Of a stretch of 64,000 bases of DNA, positions 45,901-55,785 are shown one piece after another. Under the pieces are notes generated by a model. The model saw only the letters and a list, made by a program, of their open reading frames with translations. It had not been told where the DNA came from and made no database searches. Made by a program: the position numbers and the translations under genes. Positions within the stretch are counted from its first letter, which is position 1; each line of letters starts with the position of its first letter. Source of the DNA: Polytrichum commune (taxonomy: Eukaryota; Streptophyta; Polytrichopsida; Polytrichales; Polytrichaceae); contig OX485803.1 of NCBI GenBank assembly GCA_950295325.1, positions 12,894,001 to 12,958,000 on the forward strand. The letters are read 5' to 3'.

Positions 45901-47199
45901 AAAGGTGCGTGACTGAATGCTCTTGATCGTCCTCTCTTGGGCCTTGGTCATGACATTCCAAATATTAGTGGCATTCCTCTCTGCAATGGGTGTGGTTTCA
46001 CGATATTGCCTGACAGCGAGGTCTGCTTGAGCCGAAATGTCTCTCTGCAAGGGAAGACATTGTAAGCAAAAACAATCGGAATGGAAATTGAGAAGGTTGG
46101 AAGGCGGGGAAGAGAGAATGCATTAGAATACCTTGTAGAGGAATTTCACGAAGACATCCGCGGTGAGGTTGTACCAAGTAGGGCGAATCTCCTTCGATTT
46201 CTCGCAAGCTTTGTAATCAGCTGGGGAAATGAGATCCTTGAATGTCGACAAGTCCAACCTCCCAAACGTACGAATTCGGAGGAGCTTGGCATGATTGTTT
46301 GCCTTGACGTGGTCATGCTCAGTTGACCTAGAAGAATAGATGTGTTGGAAGTCGAATAACAAGATCGAAAGAAATCAAAAAGCGAATGGAAAATGCTTAC
46401 CAATTAATGTCGCTCATGGCATTGAGGAAGACACCTGTGCATTCCCTGGGGTCGACCACAATACAATCCACGGAGATATGCCAATTCTTCTCATTGGCAT
46501 GGTTGTTGTTGATGTGCCTCCACCATGCTGAGAGTCGATGGTTTCCTTCCCATACAAAGAACATCTTGCCAGATAGATGTGCAAGATCTGGGTCATCTCT
46601 GAGTTTGACCTCGAACTCAGCATTGGCCTCTTGCCATAGAGGGCTCCAAGAGGACACAATATCAGGGGAGACCGGCATGTCCACAGAAACGTCATTGAAC
46701 GACGACACATACAGTACACGATCTCCCTCACGGTACCCCATCACAAATTCACATTCTAGACGCTGCACCTCCACCTCACTGATTGGACGGACAAGAGGTA
46801 GGCATCGCAAGCGGCATAAAGGAATGGAAAAGCGGGACTTTACAATGGGTTTAATCCGGAGGCGTTGGATTACACCATTAGAATCCTCCTTTTGTATTTT
46901 GCGAAGCTCGAGCTCACTAACAACCGGATCCGTGTCGGCAACTGTGATGACCGTATCTTGGCCAAGTGAAGAAGCCTTAAAAAAACACAAAAACCAAAGA
47001 TGTTTAGAACGTAAGAACTCATAATATATTAATCCAATGGGGGATTGCTAAACATGTAGACAATTGCAAAAAGCGTAAATAGTATAATCACCTCTCCTAG
47101 AACAACTTGGGCAGCATACACATCAGCCGCGGGAGAAGCCAGTGGAACGACCTCTTCGGAATTTTGTTGGGACTGCCCAACTAGAGAGAAGTCGAAATC
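42984..47199 (-). pseudogene. ParB-like domain fused to a beta-class DNA methyltransferase-like domain (Element B copy)
   Basis: Eleven exons chain in phase: 47092-47199, 46401-46975, 46132-46327, 45847-46044, 45535-45753, 45212-45447, 44432-45119, 44003-44338, 43657-43915, 43362-43560, 42984-43263 (1098 codons). ParB-like domain: LVRPISEVEVQRL ... FFVWEGNHRLSAWWRHI ... ISVDCIVVD. Three central exons (FKAKWLHWWN ... IDWDASETILRPREYVDYW, then a Pro/Ser linker with PRGKGRAKKT and PRKRKAALL) are unique to this copy. Methyltransferase-like part: GLDLIFADIPEN (DPPY position), RSDGVPWRGAREK (motif X), and NWQCGVGGSIVACRSLERHI followed by VALES (motif I). In-frame stops: TAA at 44069-44071 and TAG at 43457-43459. 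Introns match copy A in place and phase; one exon is 196 bp in both. The 5' start is unresolved. Confidence 0.78.
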
Positions 47200-47291
47200 C
47201 TACCAACATGAAAGCATATTAGCAAGGCCAATACACTCCCAACCAAAAATAAATGATTTGAATTCAAAGTGATGAATTCAAATTAATAATT

Positions 47292-49570
47292 CGAATTCAC
47301 CCGAACCCAAACTCATCCCACCAAATCAAGCAAAATCTGAAATCCTAGTATCCTAGCCATGAGGCCTCGGATCCGAGGGCTCCTCCCTCTAGGGCCGAAA
47401 CCACCTCATTTGGCCACCCTGTAATCACATGAACTTAACAAAATCCCACAAAGTCAAGCAAAATTTGAAATCTAAGTATCATGGCCGTGAGGCCTCGGAT
47501 CCGAGGGCTCCTCCCTCTAGGGCCAAAACCACCTAATATGGCCACCCTGGAATCACCCGAACCCAACCTCATCCCACAAAGTCAAGCAAAATGTGAAATC
47601 TAAGTATCATGGCCGTGAGGCCTCGGATCCGAGGGCTCCTCCCTCTCGGCCGAAACCAACTAATATGGCCACCCTGGAATCACATGAACTTAACAAAATC
47701 CCACAAAGTCAAGCAAAATTTGAAATCTAAGTATCATGGCCATGAGGCCTCGGATCCGAGGGCTCCTCCCTCTAGGGCCGAAACCACCTAATATGGCCAC
47801 CCTGGAATCACCCGAACCCAACCTCATCCCACAAAGTCAAGCAAAATCTGAAATCTAAGTATCATGGCCGTGAGGCCTCGGATCCGAGGGCTCCTCCCTC
47901 TCGGCCGAAACCAACTAATATGGCCACCCTGGAATCACATGAACTTAACAAAATCCCACAAAGTCAAGCAAAATTTGAAATCTAAGTATCATGGCCATGA
48001 GGCCTCGGATCCGAGGGCTCCTCCCTCTAGGGCCGAAACCACCTAATATGGCCACCCTGGAATCACCCGAACCCAACCTCATCCCACAAAGTCAAGCAAA
48101 ATGTGAAATCTAAGTATCATGGCCGTGAGGCCTCGGATCCGAGGGCTCCTCCCTCTCGGCCGAAACCAACTAATATGGCCACCCTGGAATCACATGAACT
48201 TAACAAAATCCCACAAAGTCAAGCAAAATTTGAAATCTAAGTATCATGGCCATGAGGCCTCGGATCCGAGGGCTCCTCCCTCTAGGGCCGAAACCACCTC
48301 ATTTGGCCACCCTGTAATCACATGAACTTAACAAAATCCCACAAAGTCAAGCAAAATTTGAAATCTAAGTATCATGGCCGTGAGGCCTCGGATCCGAGGG
48401 CTCCTCCCTCTAGGGCCAAAACCACCTAATATGGCCACCCTGGAATCACCCGAACCCAACCTCATCCCACAAAGTCAAGCAAAATGTGAAATCTAAGTAT
48501 CATGGCCGTGAGGCCTCGGATCCGAGGGCTCCTCCCTCTCGGCCGAAACCAACTAATATGGCCACCCTGGAATCACATGAACTTAACAAAATCCCACAAA
48601 GTCAAGCAAAATTTGAAATCTAAGTATCATGGCCATGAGGCCTCGGATCCGAGGGCTCCTCCCTCTAGGGCCGAAACCACCTAATATGGCCACCCTGGAA
48701 TCACCCGAACCCAACCTCATCCCACAAAGTCAAGCAAAATGTGAAATCTAAGTATCATGGCCGTGAGGCCTCGGATCCGAGGGCTCCTCCCTCTAGGGCC
48801 GAAACCACCTAATATGGCCACCCTGGAATCACCCGAACCCAACCTCATCCCACAAAGTCAAGCAAAATTTGAAATCTAAGTATCATGGCCATGAGGCCTC
48901 GGATCCGAGGGCTCCTCCCTCTAGGGCCGAAACCACCTCATTTGGCCACCCTGTAATCACATGAACTTAACAAAATCCCACAAAGTCAAGCAAAATCTGA
49001 AATCTAAGTATCATGGCCATGAGGCCTCGGAGCCGAGGGCTCCTCCCTCTAGGGCCGAAACCAACTAATATGGCCACCTTGGAATCACATGAACTTAACA
49101 AAATCCCACAAAGTCAAGCAAAATCTGAAATCTAAGTATCATGGCCATGAGGCCTCGGATCCGAGGGCTCCTCCCTCTAGGGCCGAAACCACCTAATATG
49201 GCCACCCTGGAATGACCCGAACCCAACCTCATCCCACAAAGTCAAGCAAAATCTGAAATCTAAGCATCATGGCCGTGAGGCCTCGGATCCGAGGCCTCCT
49301 CCTTCTAGGGCCGAAACCACCTAATATGGCCACCCTGGAATTACCCGAACCCAACCTCATCCCACAAAGTCAAGCAAAATCTGAAATCTAAGTATCATGG
49401 CCGTGAGGCCTCGGATCCGAGGGCTCCTCCCTCTCGGCCGAAACCACCTAATATGGCCACCCTGTAATCACATGAACTTAACAAAATCCCACAAAGTCAA
49501 GCAAAATCTGAAATCTAACTATCATGTCCGTGAGGCCTCGGATCCGAGGCCTCCTCCCTCTCTGCCGAAA
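47292..49570. repeat. Palindrome-bearing 127/128-bp tandem array (Element B)
   Basis: About 18 units, each with the perfect 14-bp palindrome CCTCGGATCCGAGG or a near variant, at about 47364, 47491, 47619, 47746, 47874 and so on to 49534. Units alternate in flanking sequence (TCACCCGAACCCAACCTCAT or TCACATGAACTTAACAAAAT), giving a 255-bp higher-order period. In the units near 49279 and 49534 the palindrome grows to 22 bp. One unit (about 49022) has a one-base change in the centre. The array lies between the ParB gene and the divergent transposase. Short repeated ORFs inside are artefacts. Confidence 0.93.
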
Positions 49571-49574
49571 CCAC

Positions 49575-49768
49575 CTCATGATGTTCTTGATGTTCTTCCT
49601 TAAATCCTCGGGTGTCCCTCGGCCTTTGATTGGCGCCTTTGGTGTCTGTATCTTTTGTGTCCTCACCGTCTTCCTCTTTCTATCAGTGTAATGTGTAGAT
49701 GTTCGCCTCCTCTTCTTCTTCTGTGATGGTTCCGTTGTCGAAGGTTGTGAATTTCCTATTTCCTTCAT
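49575..49768 (-). CDS. Basic exon upstream of ParB-MTase B (partial)
   Basis: An open stretch from ATG 49768 with a dense nuclear-type basic cluster (QKKKRRRTSTHYTDRKRKTV), ending at a possible donor ATGAG|GTGGTT just before the tandem array. It has the orientation expected of a 5' exon of the ParB-MTase gene, with the array as first intron. Its phase does not fit the next exon directly, so an exon may be missing. It could instead be a separate small gene, like the basic/acidic gene of Element A. Confidence 0.4.
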
Positions 49769-49875
49769 GTGTTCAACCCTCCCGCAATTCACACCAACTC
49801 GTTCTATTCCCTCTCCACAACCTCACCACATCAAACTCTCACATTGGAAAGACAATGACCACTCGTTTTCTTCTC

Positions 49876-49884
49876 TATATATAA
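49876..49884 (+). promoter_or_regulatory. Probable TATA box of transposase B
   Basis: TATATATAA about 200 bp before ATG 50085. A small 5' UTR intron (GGGTATCC ... CTTCCAG) may lie between. Confidence 0.4.
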
Positions 49885-50084
49885 TTGCATGACCTCCCCT
49901 TGCGAGGCGCGCTTCACTGTCTGACAGCCGTCTTTTTCATTAAGGGTATCCTTTTTTAGGGGTCTGACAATTTTGTCTCTTCCAGATTATCATGGGTGTA
50001 TTTTTATACCTTCATCGTCATCTCCTTTATCTTTCACATGGACATTTAAATCTTTGGTCCTTTTTGTTTGCGTCCTCTTCATTC

Positions 50085-53000
50085 ATGGCTTCATCGTCAA
50101 TTCTTCCTCCCGTCTCTGAGATGGCCGAAATTCGTTCCCATGGCATCGGTGTCCCTATTCTCTTCCCCATTGATGCACAGGGTATTGCTGTAGTCTCGGA
50201 GCTTCATCTTTGCCTTAGGTTCTTTCTTCAACCTGATACAGTATGGGTAGACCGTGAGATCTTCGATGATACTGGATTGCTCGTTCATTCCTTCCATGAG
50301 TCCTCCAAGCTAACTGACAATGGCAATGTGTGGGAGCTTTGCGCTGGAAAGTATAGTGTTGTTGGCTGGCCAACTTCTCAGATGGAAGAGTCAACAGAAC
50401 TCTTTGCTCCTCTTCGATCTTCCACTGCTGACTTTAGCACACCTCCGGTAATAAGTGTCAAGACCGAGCCTGACGTAGACAACGTTGTAGACTTGTCTGA
50501 TTCTTCGACTGAAGATGTATCTGTGAGGAAGGCTGATGTTCATGATTCCCCTCCTTTGTTTCCCTCTTCTTCCTATGTAACGCCTTCTCCTTCTCGCTCT
50601 GTGCCTTTATCTCCTTCCGTACCGTCTACGTCCAAACCTCCTCCACCTATTGTTCACTGTCTTCGTCGTCTTTGTTCTATACCCGGTAGTAAGAGCGTCC
50701 TCAAGAAACTAGATTACGATCAAATCAAAATCCTAGAGGTTAATCACCTCCCCCCTCGTTTCGATGGTACCCAGTTATTTGTCCTCCCTGCACCCGAAGT
50801 CTCATCATCTCAATCCAGGGCCAAGTCCATGGACGGCATGGACAAGCAATATGATGGCCATGTTTGGACGAAGACTCAAACCACCAACATTACAAACGAC
50901 GTTGGCCTTGCATTTCGTTCCTCTACCTGTGTTGGCCATCTACAATGCCAAAACCCGAGTTGTGATTACCTTCAACGCGCCCATCGTCTCTCTGAGGTCA
51001 ACGACACGGAATTTGATGGGTTCACTAAAGAGCCTTTCCCTCTCTCTGGCATTGTGCCATCCGGATCTACTCTGGTGTGCAGGATCTGCAAACAGCCTCC
51101 CAAATGCATTGCACTATGCGATGCAAAAATCTTCTACGTCCATGGGAAGGAGTCCTCCCAAAGAGCCTGCATTCATATCGGTACTCATCAACATCCAGTC
51201 AAGGTTGGAGACTGCCGAGACAGTCGGAAGCGTATCAATGCACTTCTCGAGGAGCACGTTGAGCGTACGCCTCAGGCCACGCACAGCAAGATCGTCCTTG
51301 AAGCCAGCAAGGACATTGTTGGTGAGTTCCTTCTTTCTGAAAATAGTGAGAAACACCGTCTCCTCTCCTTAACAGAGCTCGAACCTGTGTTTGAGAGTTG
51401 TAGAGAGTTGAATTCCCCAAACCTTCGATCTAAGGTTACCTCTTTCAAATTTTTGCGGAGGTTCGGTGTTATGGATGGCATCGCTAAGCTCAGAGGCGTT
51501 AGCAATTGGGCCTACGTCCAAAGGAACCAATTCCCAGGACAAGGTGACGATGCTGACAAGGTGTTCGTCTTCAAGATGTCCGAGGTTGGTCCTGGAAGTG
51601 GAGTGGATTTGGTTCGTCGGATGCAACCGGGTGGGGACCTCGAGAACGCGTGGATGATGTCCGATCACGTCAAGCGGGTCAAAGGGTGGACCACCATGGC
51701 CGATCATGTCTACGATGGGACTTATCAACGGGTTATGACCATTTCATGTTGTGATTTCCAAACGGAGGATAAGGATGCGCAAGTGCTCTTCTGGCAGAAC
51801 CTCAACCACGTCATGGCCCGCCACGATATCCCACATCCAAACTTTATAGGCTTCATGGCCGACAGTGCCCAAGCCAATTGGAACGTTGTTCGCATTGTGT
51901 ATGGTTCAAGGGATCCCAAAGTTCCAATGGAGGGTCGTGAGCGCACTTGTTTTTTTCATTGGAAACAGTCGCTCGAGAAACATACGAAATCGTACATAAA
52001 GCATGAGTTACAAGACCAACATAGACACCTTTGCCTTCAATATCGTAATGCTTCTTCTATGCAAGAGGCGGAGACTAGGTACCTAGCTATCAAGGCTTGG
52101 TGGGCGTCATCGAATTGTACGAGTGAGGACGGTCTCAAGCATCTTCATCTCTGGCTTGCTTTCTGGCACTTCCGCTACCTTCAATGGGGTGGTTTCATGG
52201 AACTGGTACATCTCCTTCATGATTCATTGTTGGTTTTTCATGGTTTCAGTTTCCTCTCTCTGTACCTATCCTAACACTTGATTTCTCCAAGCAGGAAAAG
52301 GTTTTAACCCAAGACCAGTTGGCCGAGATGCCGTCGTGCAATCTTGCGGAGTCCGTCCACAACAAGTGGCTTCAAGCCTCCGGCAACAAGGGTGGAGATC
52401 TATACGTGGCTACGGTGGACGACTACATTCGGGCCTTCTTACAAGTTGTTGCATACTACCAGTTCCTTAAAGGTGGAATTGGCGGAGATGGTCCAAGCAA
52501 AGAAGAACTAAAGCTCAGGGGTGCTCAACGTCGAGCTCAGCGTACTGGCGACCCCACGGTGTTGCAGAAGGTCTTGCTTGACATGCCCGGTGGGGAAGAG
52601 TTTTGCACTCGCGATCCCCACCTTGAGGGCGCCGAGGTGTTTGGATCGCAGAAGCGAAGACCAGACACTCCAATCGGTGATGATGGCGAGACCCACCGTC
52701 CCGATACCGTGAACTTCTCTCGCCCTCCCCCCGGTAAGCGAGTCACTCGCTTTCAACCTGAAACACTGCCTACTATCATTGAGGAGTCTTCCCCCTCTGT
52801 ACAAGAGGTTCAAGTGCCTTCACTTGCAGGACTTGGTTTCCAGCGTGTCACCGCCGTGCAAGAAACCAAAGTAGATGTCTCTCTTTGGCATATTGCCCGC
52901 ATACCCTATACCTCTGGGAAGTCCTGTTGGGCTAATCATGCGGGCACGAAAAAAAAATGCACCGCAAGAATCGTCACCAATAACAAGAGCGTCCCTGCGC

Positions 53001-53752
53001 CCACCTACACCGGTATGTGGCATCATTACAAACTCCAATCTATGAAGCGCACAGATTTCGTCTTTTGCCCAGATGACATCGAGCGTTGCGTCAAGGGCCC
53101 TCGTCGGAAATGGGTCATGCCGTTCTCTACTGATGACCAGAAGCCACCTATTCCCCCAATCTGGCCCGTGAAGATTGGTACCAACCTCACCCGCTCGGAG
53201 ATCTTCGCGCTTGAGAACGCAGGTTTTCAACTCCCACCAAAGGAGCGCATCACACCGTCTCGACTCTTCACCAACTCTGCGACCCCGCTGGATATGTCTC
53301 GAATCCGTGTTCCAGAAAACCCCGACTTCATCCCTACCATAAGACTGTCCAAGCTTGTTCGGCGATCCAGCAGCGCACCTTCGGCAAAGCAGAGGCAGAT
53401 GGTGGCCTCTGCTGAAGCTATGCATGCAACTATTCTGAAGTTAACTATGATCCCTCAACCGGGATTTGGTTGCATTATCACACTGCAGTCCAAATCAGAA
53501 CCCCAACCACCCATCTACCAAGTGACAGTGAGTTCTCTTCCAGAGTGCAACTGCGCCTACTTCTTGGATATGATTTCCAAGTTCGGCCGCAAACGAAATT
53601 CTTATATGAATTGTAAGCATTTGTATTACATCTTCGTCAAGGTTTCTAATTTGGATGCGGAAGTGAATTTGTTCATACACGCCCCGACATTTAGTTTCAA
53701 TGAGGTCAAACTCATCATGGAGGGAGGTCTTTTGACTCAATCTACTTCCTAG
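50085..53752 (+). CDS. Mutator-like transposase of Element B (intact two-exon model)
   Basis: Model join(50085..52205, 52295..53752), phase 0 (GAACTG|GTACAT; AAGCAG|GAAAAG), 1192 residues. Order of parts: Ser/Pro-rich N-terminal third. A GCM/WRKY-type zinc finger follows (C282VGHLQC288, then CRICKQPPKC and ACIHIGTHQHP). The RNase H-like core has D544 in YDGTYQRV, D593 in FMADSAQANW, the C622-F-F-H625 motif usual in MULEs, and E726 in NLAESVHNKW on exon 2. A SWIM finger sits near the C-terminus (C1125-x-C1127 ... C1147-x-H1149). It should cut and join element ends. All catalytic residues are present and no stop or frameshift is seen, so it could still be active. Start chosen at MASSS by comparison with copy A. 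Confidence 0.9.
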
Positions 53753-53913
53753 AATTCCTCTCAACCTAGCACTACATTAGGATATGATATATGTGTCAAT
53801 TTCTGGACCTCTTGTGAAGCAATAATTGATTGATATAATAAAGATATAATCTCAATGATTATGTTTATTCCATTCAAAGTATCGTATTACAATGTATCAT
53901 TTGTCTATCAACT

Positions 53914-54369
53914 CTATTTTCGTTTTGCATACTTCTTAGATGATTCCGAGGGAGGTGGACCCGGTCGAAGCAAATCCATATAAGAAACTGTCTTATCTCT
54001 CTTTCGATCCTTCAGCGGAAGATGATGCGGCGGCAAAGCTCTCATCCGATCGCGAAATGAAATAGACTTCGAAGATTCCCCTTCCACCTTCACCTCCTCC
54101 TCCGTTTCGTTTGATTTGTCTTCATCCAAATCAGCGTCCTTATCGGACACATCTTCCTGCCTCTTTTCTTTTTTCTCACGTTGTTTTTGCTCCTCCCGCG
54201 TCCTCCACCTCCATGCTTGTGTAGTCTGCGAAAATGGAGTCAGGTCGTAGTCATCACTACTTCGATTTCCAGCAGCAAACGAAAATTCCGGCGATAAATT
54301 AACCGGAATATTAGGATCTGCTAGACTTCTAATTTCCTTATCCCATCATAATCCAGCAAACATGTCTCT
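53914..54369 (-). pseudogene. Small charged protein of Element B, with one in-frame stop
   Basis: From ATG 54369 the frame reads MGDERDMFAGL, then TGA, then continues open for about 140 codons to the stop at 53914. Strong coding-like composition follows: TREEQKQREKKEKRQED, an acidic run (DKDADLDEDKSNETEEE), then SISFRDRMRALPPHH and a basic end (SSKKYAKRK). It probably was one gene with a nonsense mutation, or it starts at an internal codon. It lies 3' to and convergent with the transposase, inside the right TIR. Element A has lost this section. I do not recognise the family. Confidence 0.45.
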
Positions 54370-54829
54370 TTCATCACCCATTGTATGCAAGTGTATATAT
54401 AATGATGTTGAATATGAGTCCAATATATAATCTATTCGGCCACAAATGATAATTGCTAAAGTCCAAGCTATAGAGTACACTGCCATATAAGACAAAGAGA
54501 AAAGTGATGAATAAAAACGAAGGAAGTTGATTATTTTGATTCCTTTGTATTTTGATTGACTCATTCTTCAATTATGCCAATATCAGAAAATCCATTTTCA
54601 TTGATTTTTTCTTGTAATCATCCATGGTTTTAACAATTCAACCACCTCGCGGTCTCCAAACTTAGTGAGACCATTATAATTTCAGGGCATTTTTGTTTAT
54701 TTTATGACTTATAATTCCCACGGAAATAGGTCCATTTTTTACTAAATTTGGCAGATTCTGGAATATTCCAAACATATTCTTGTCTATTTTTGAAACATTC
54801 TTATTTTTATCTGGAAGGTTTGCTATTTT

Positions 54830-54879
54830 TATTTCATCTACGCTCTCCGCTCTCCGCTCTACGTTCTACGCTCACATAC
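54830..54879 (-). repeat. Element B right TIR
   Basis: In reverse: GTATGTGAGCGTAGAACGTA, then GAGCGGAGAGCGGAGAGCGT. Pairs with 42324-42373 with a 7-bp length difference from one extra heptamer. Confidence 0.8.
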
Positions 54880-55491
54880 AAGTGTCGTCCACTCACTCCC
54901 TTCGCAGGAATAAGGTATCATAAATTCAATCTGGATTCTTGCCGAACCAGGAAAGTACAATTTTGATGTAAACGATTCACGACCAGCACCAACACAACAT
55001 ATTTAATCCTCACACACACAAGTAATAATATAGCTTCACGCTTATGATATTATGTAGGGTAAAAATGTACATTCAAAAGGGCTTCACACCCAAGCTAGAC
55101 TCGCTCAAGAACTAAAAGACGAGGGAGACTCTCTTCTCGAGAGGAACTGCCTTCTCCTCCCCCTCTTCTCCTCTATATCCCCTGAACTAGCTTCCTTGCC
55201 TCTTGGGACCAGATTTCATAAGGCTCTTCGACTTGGTCACATGTCTATTGCCCTGCCCAAAAGACTCTTCCTCTTGGAAACTGTTTCATATGAACTAAAT
55301 GTCTCACCCTTAGCTCATTTCGGATAATTGGTCATTAATGACTTACTTTAGTGTCCATTTCACATTTCGAGTGTCAATATGAATTCACATCCTATCAAAA
55401 TCCTAGAATGACTATTCTGAGACCACAAAGTTGTACCACAGGCCCTAAACCCCAAAAACCCTAGCAGAACAGGGAGAACACTGGTTATTAC
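54880..55491. other. Spacer, no gene seen
   Basis: No supported feature between Element B and the MYND fragment. Confidence 0.4.
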
Positions 55492-55650
55492 CTGGCAATC
55501 AACGCAACAATAATAGACATTGTTGCATGCAGAGCATTGCTTCATATTACTGGACTTCGTGTAACAGCGATCACACCGCTTGTTGTGAGATCCAGCTTCC
55601 AGGACTGCCACATACGGCTATTGCTCCAAAATCACCGCCCCTTCACAAAC
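55492..55650 (-). pseudogene. MYND zinc-finger exon of an ASHR1/SMYD-like SET protein (fragment)
   Basis: A minus-strand exon ends at a donor TGCCAG|GTAATA. It encodes the MYND finger RCDRCYTKSSNMKQCSACNN followed by VYYCCVDCQ, with the C-x2-C pairs of the family. Just upstream the frame reads GAVILEQ, TAG, PYVAV; ASHR1/SMYD proteins have GEVIL-x-QEPY here, so the Glu codon has become a stop. No SET domain is found nearby. These proteins methylate lysine in histones or other targets; this copy is a dead fragment. Confidence 0.58.
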
Positions 55651-55785
55651 AATTCATCCTCTCCCAAACTGAATTGATTTGAATCCTCCTCCAGAAAGGA
55701 AACATGGAGTGCATCTTCTTGTAGCACACAGAAGCAGCAAAACCAGTCACTGTGCATGTGTTAACTTCGAGCAAAAAACATAGCT

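Larger units (their letters stand above)
42324..54879. mobile_element. Element B: MULE-type transposon carrying a ParB-methyltransferase-like gene
   Basis: Left end GTATGTGAGCGTAGAGCGGA; right end, in reverse, GTATGTGAGCGTAGAACGTA followed by GAGCGGAGAGCGGAGAG. Further inward, both ends carry a CTATTTCCGTGG block, so the inverted similarity extends roughly 170 bp with gaps. Contents: ParB-MTase-like gene (-), an 18-palindrome tandem array, a basic exon (-), an intact transposase model (+), and an acidic/basic ORF (-). It mirrors Element A in gene pair and divergent order but is clearly a different subfamily. No clean target duplication is seen (only CAAG/CAAGT near both ends). Confidence 0.85.

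Noticed and set aside
47609-48684. Recurring 60-residue ORFs starting MAVRPRIRGLLP
   Set aside because: They are read-outs of the tandem array, repeat every 255 bp and have no splice or promoter context.
47292-49570. CRISPR-like regular spacing of an identical short repeat
   Set aside because: The whole 127-bp unit is repeated, not just a short repeat with unique spacers, and the context is eukaryotic. It is a tandem satellite-like array.
42310-54890. A 9-bp target duplication around Element B
   Set aside because: Only CAAG/CAAGT is shared near the two ends and overlaps the palindromic GTATG/CATAC, so no defined duplication can be claimed.
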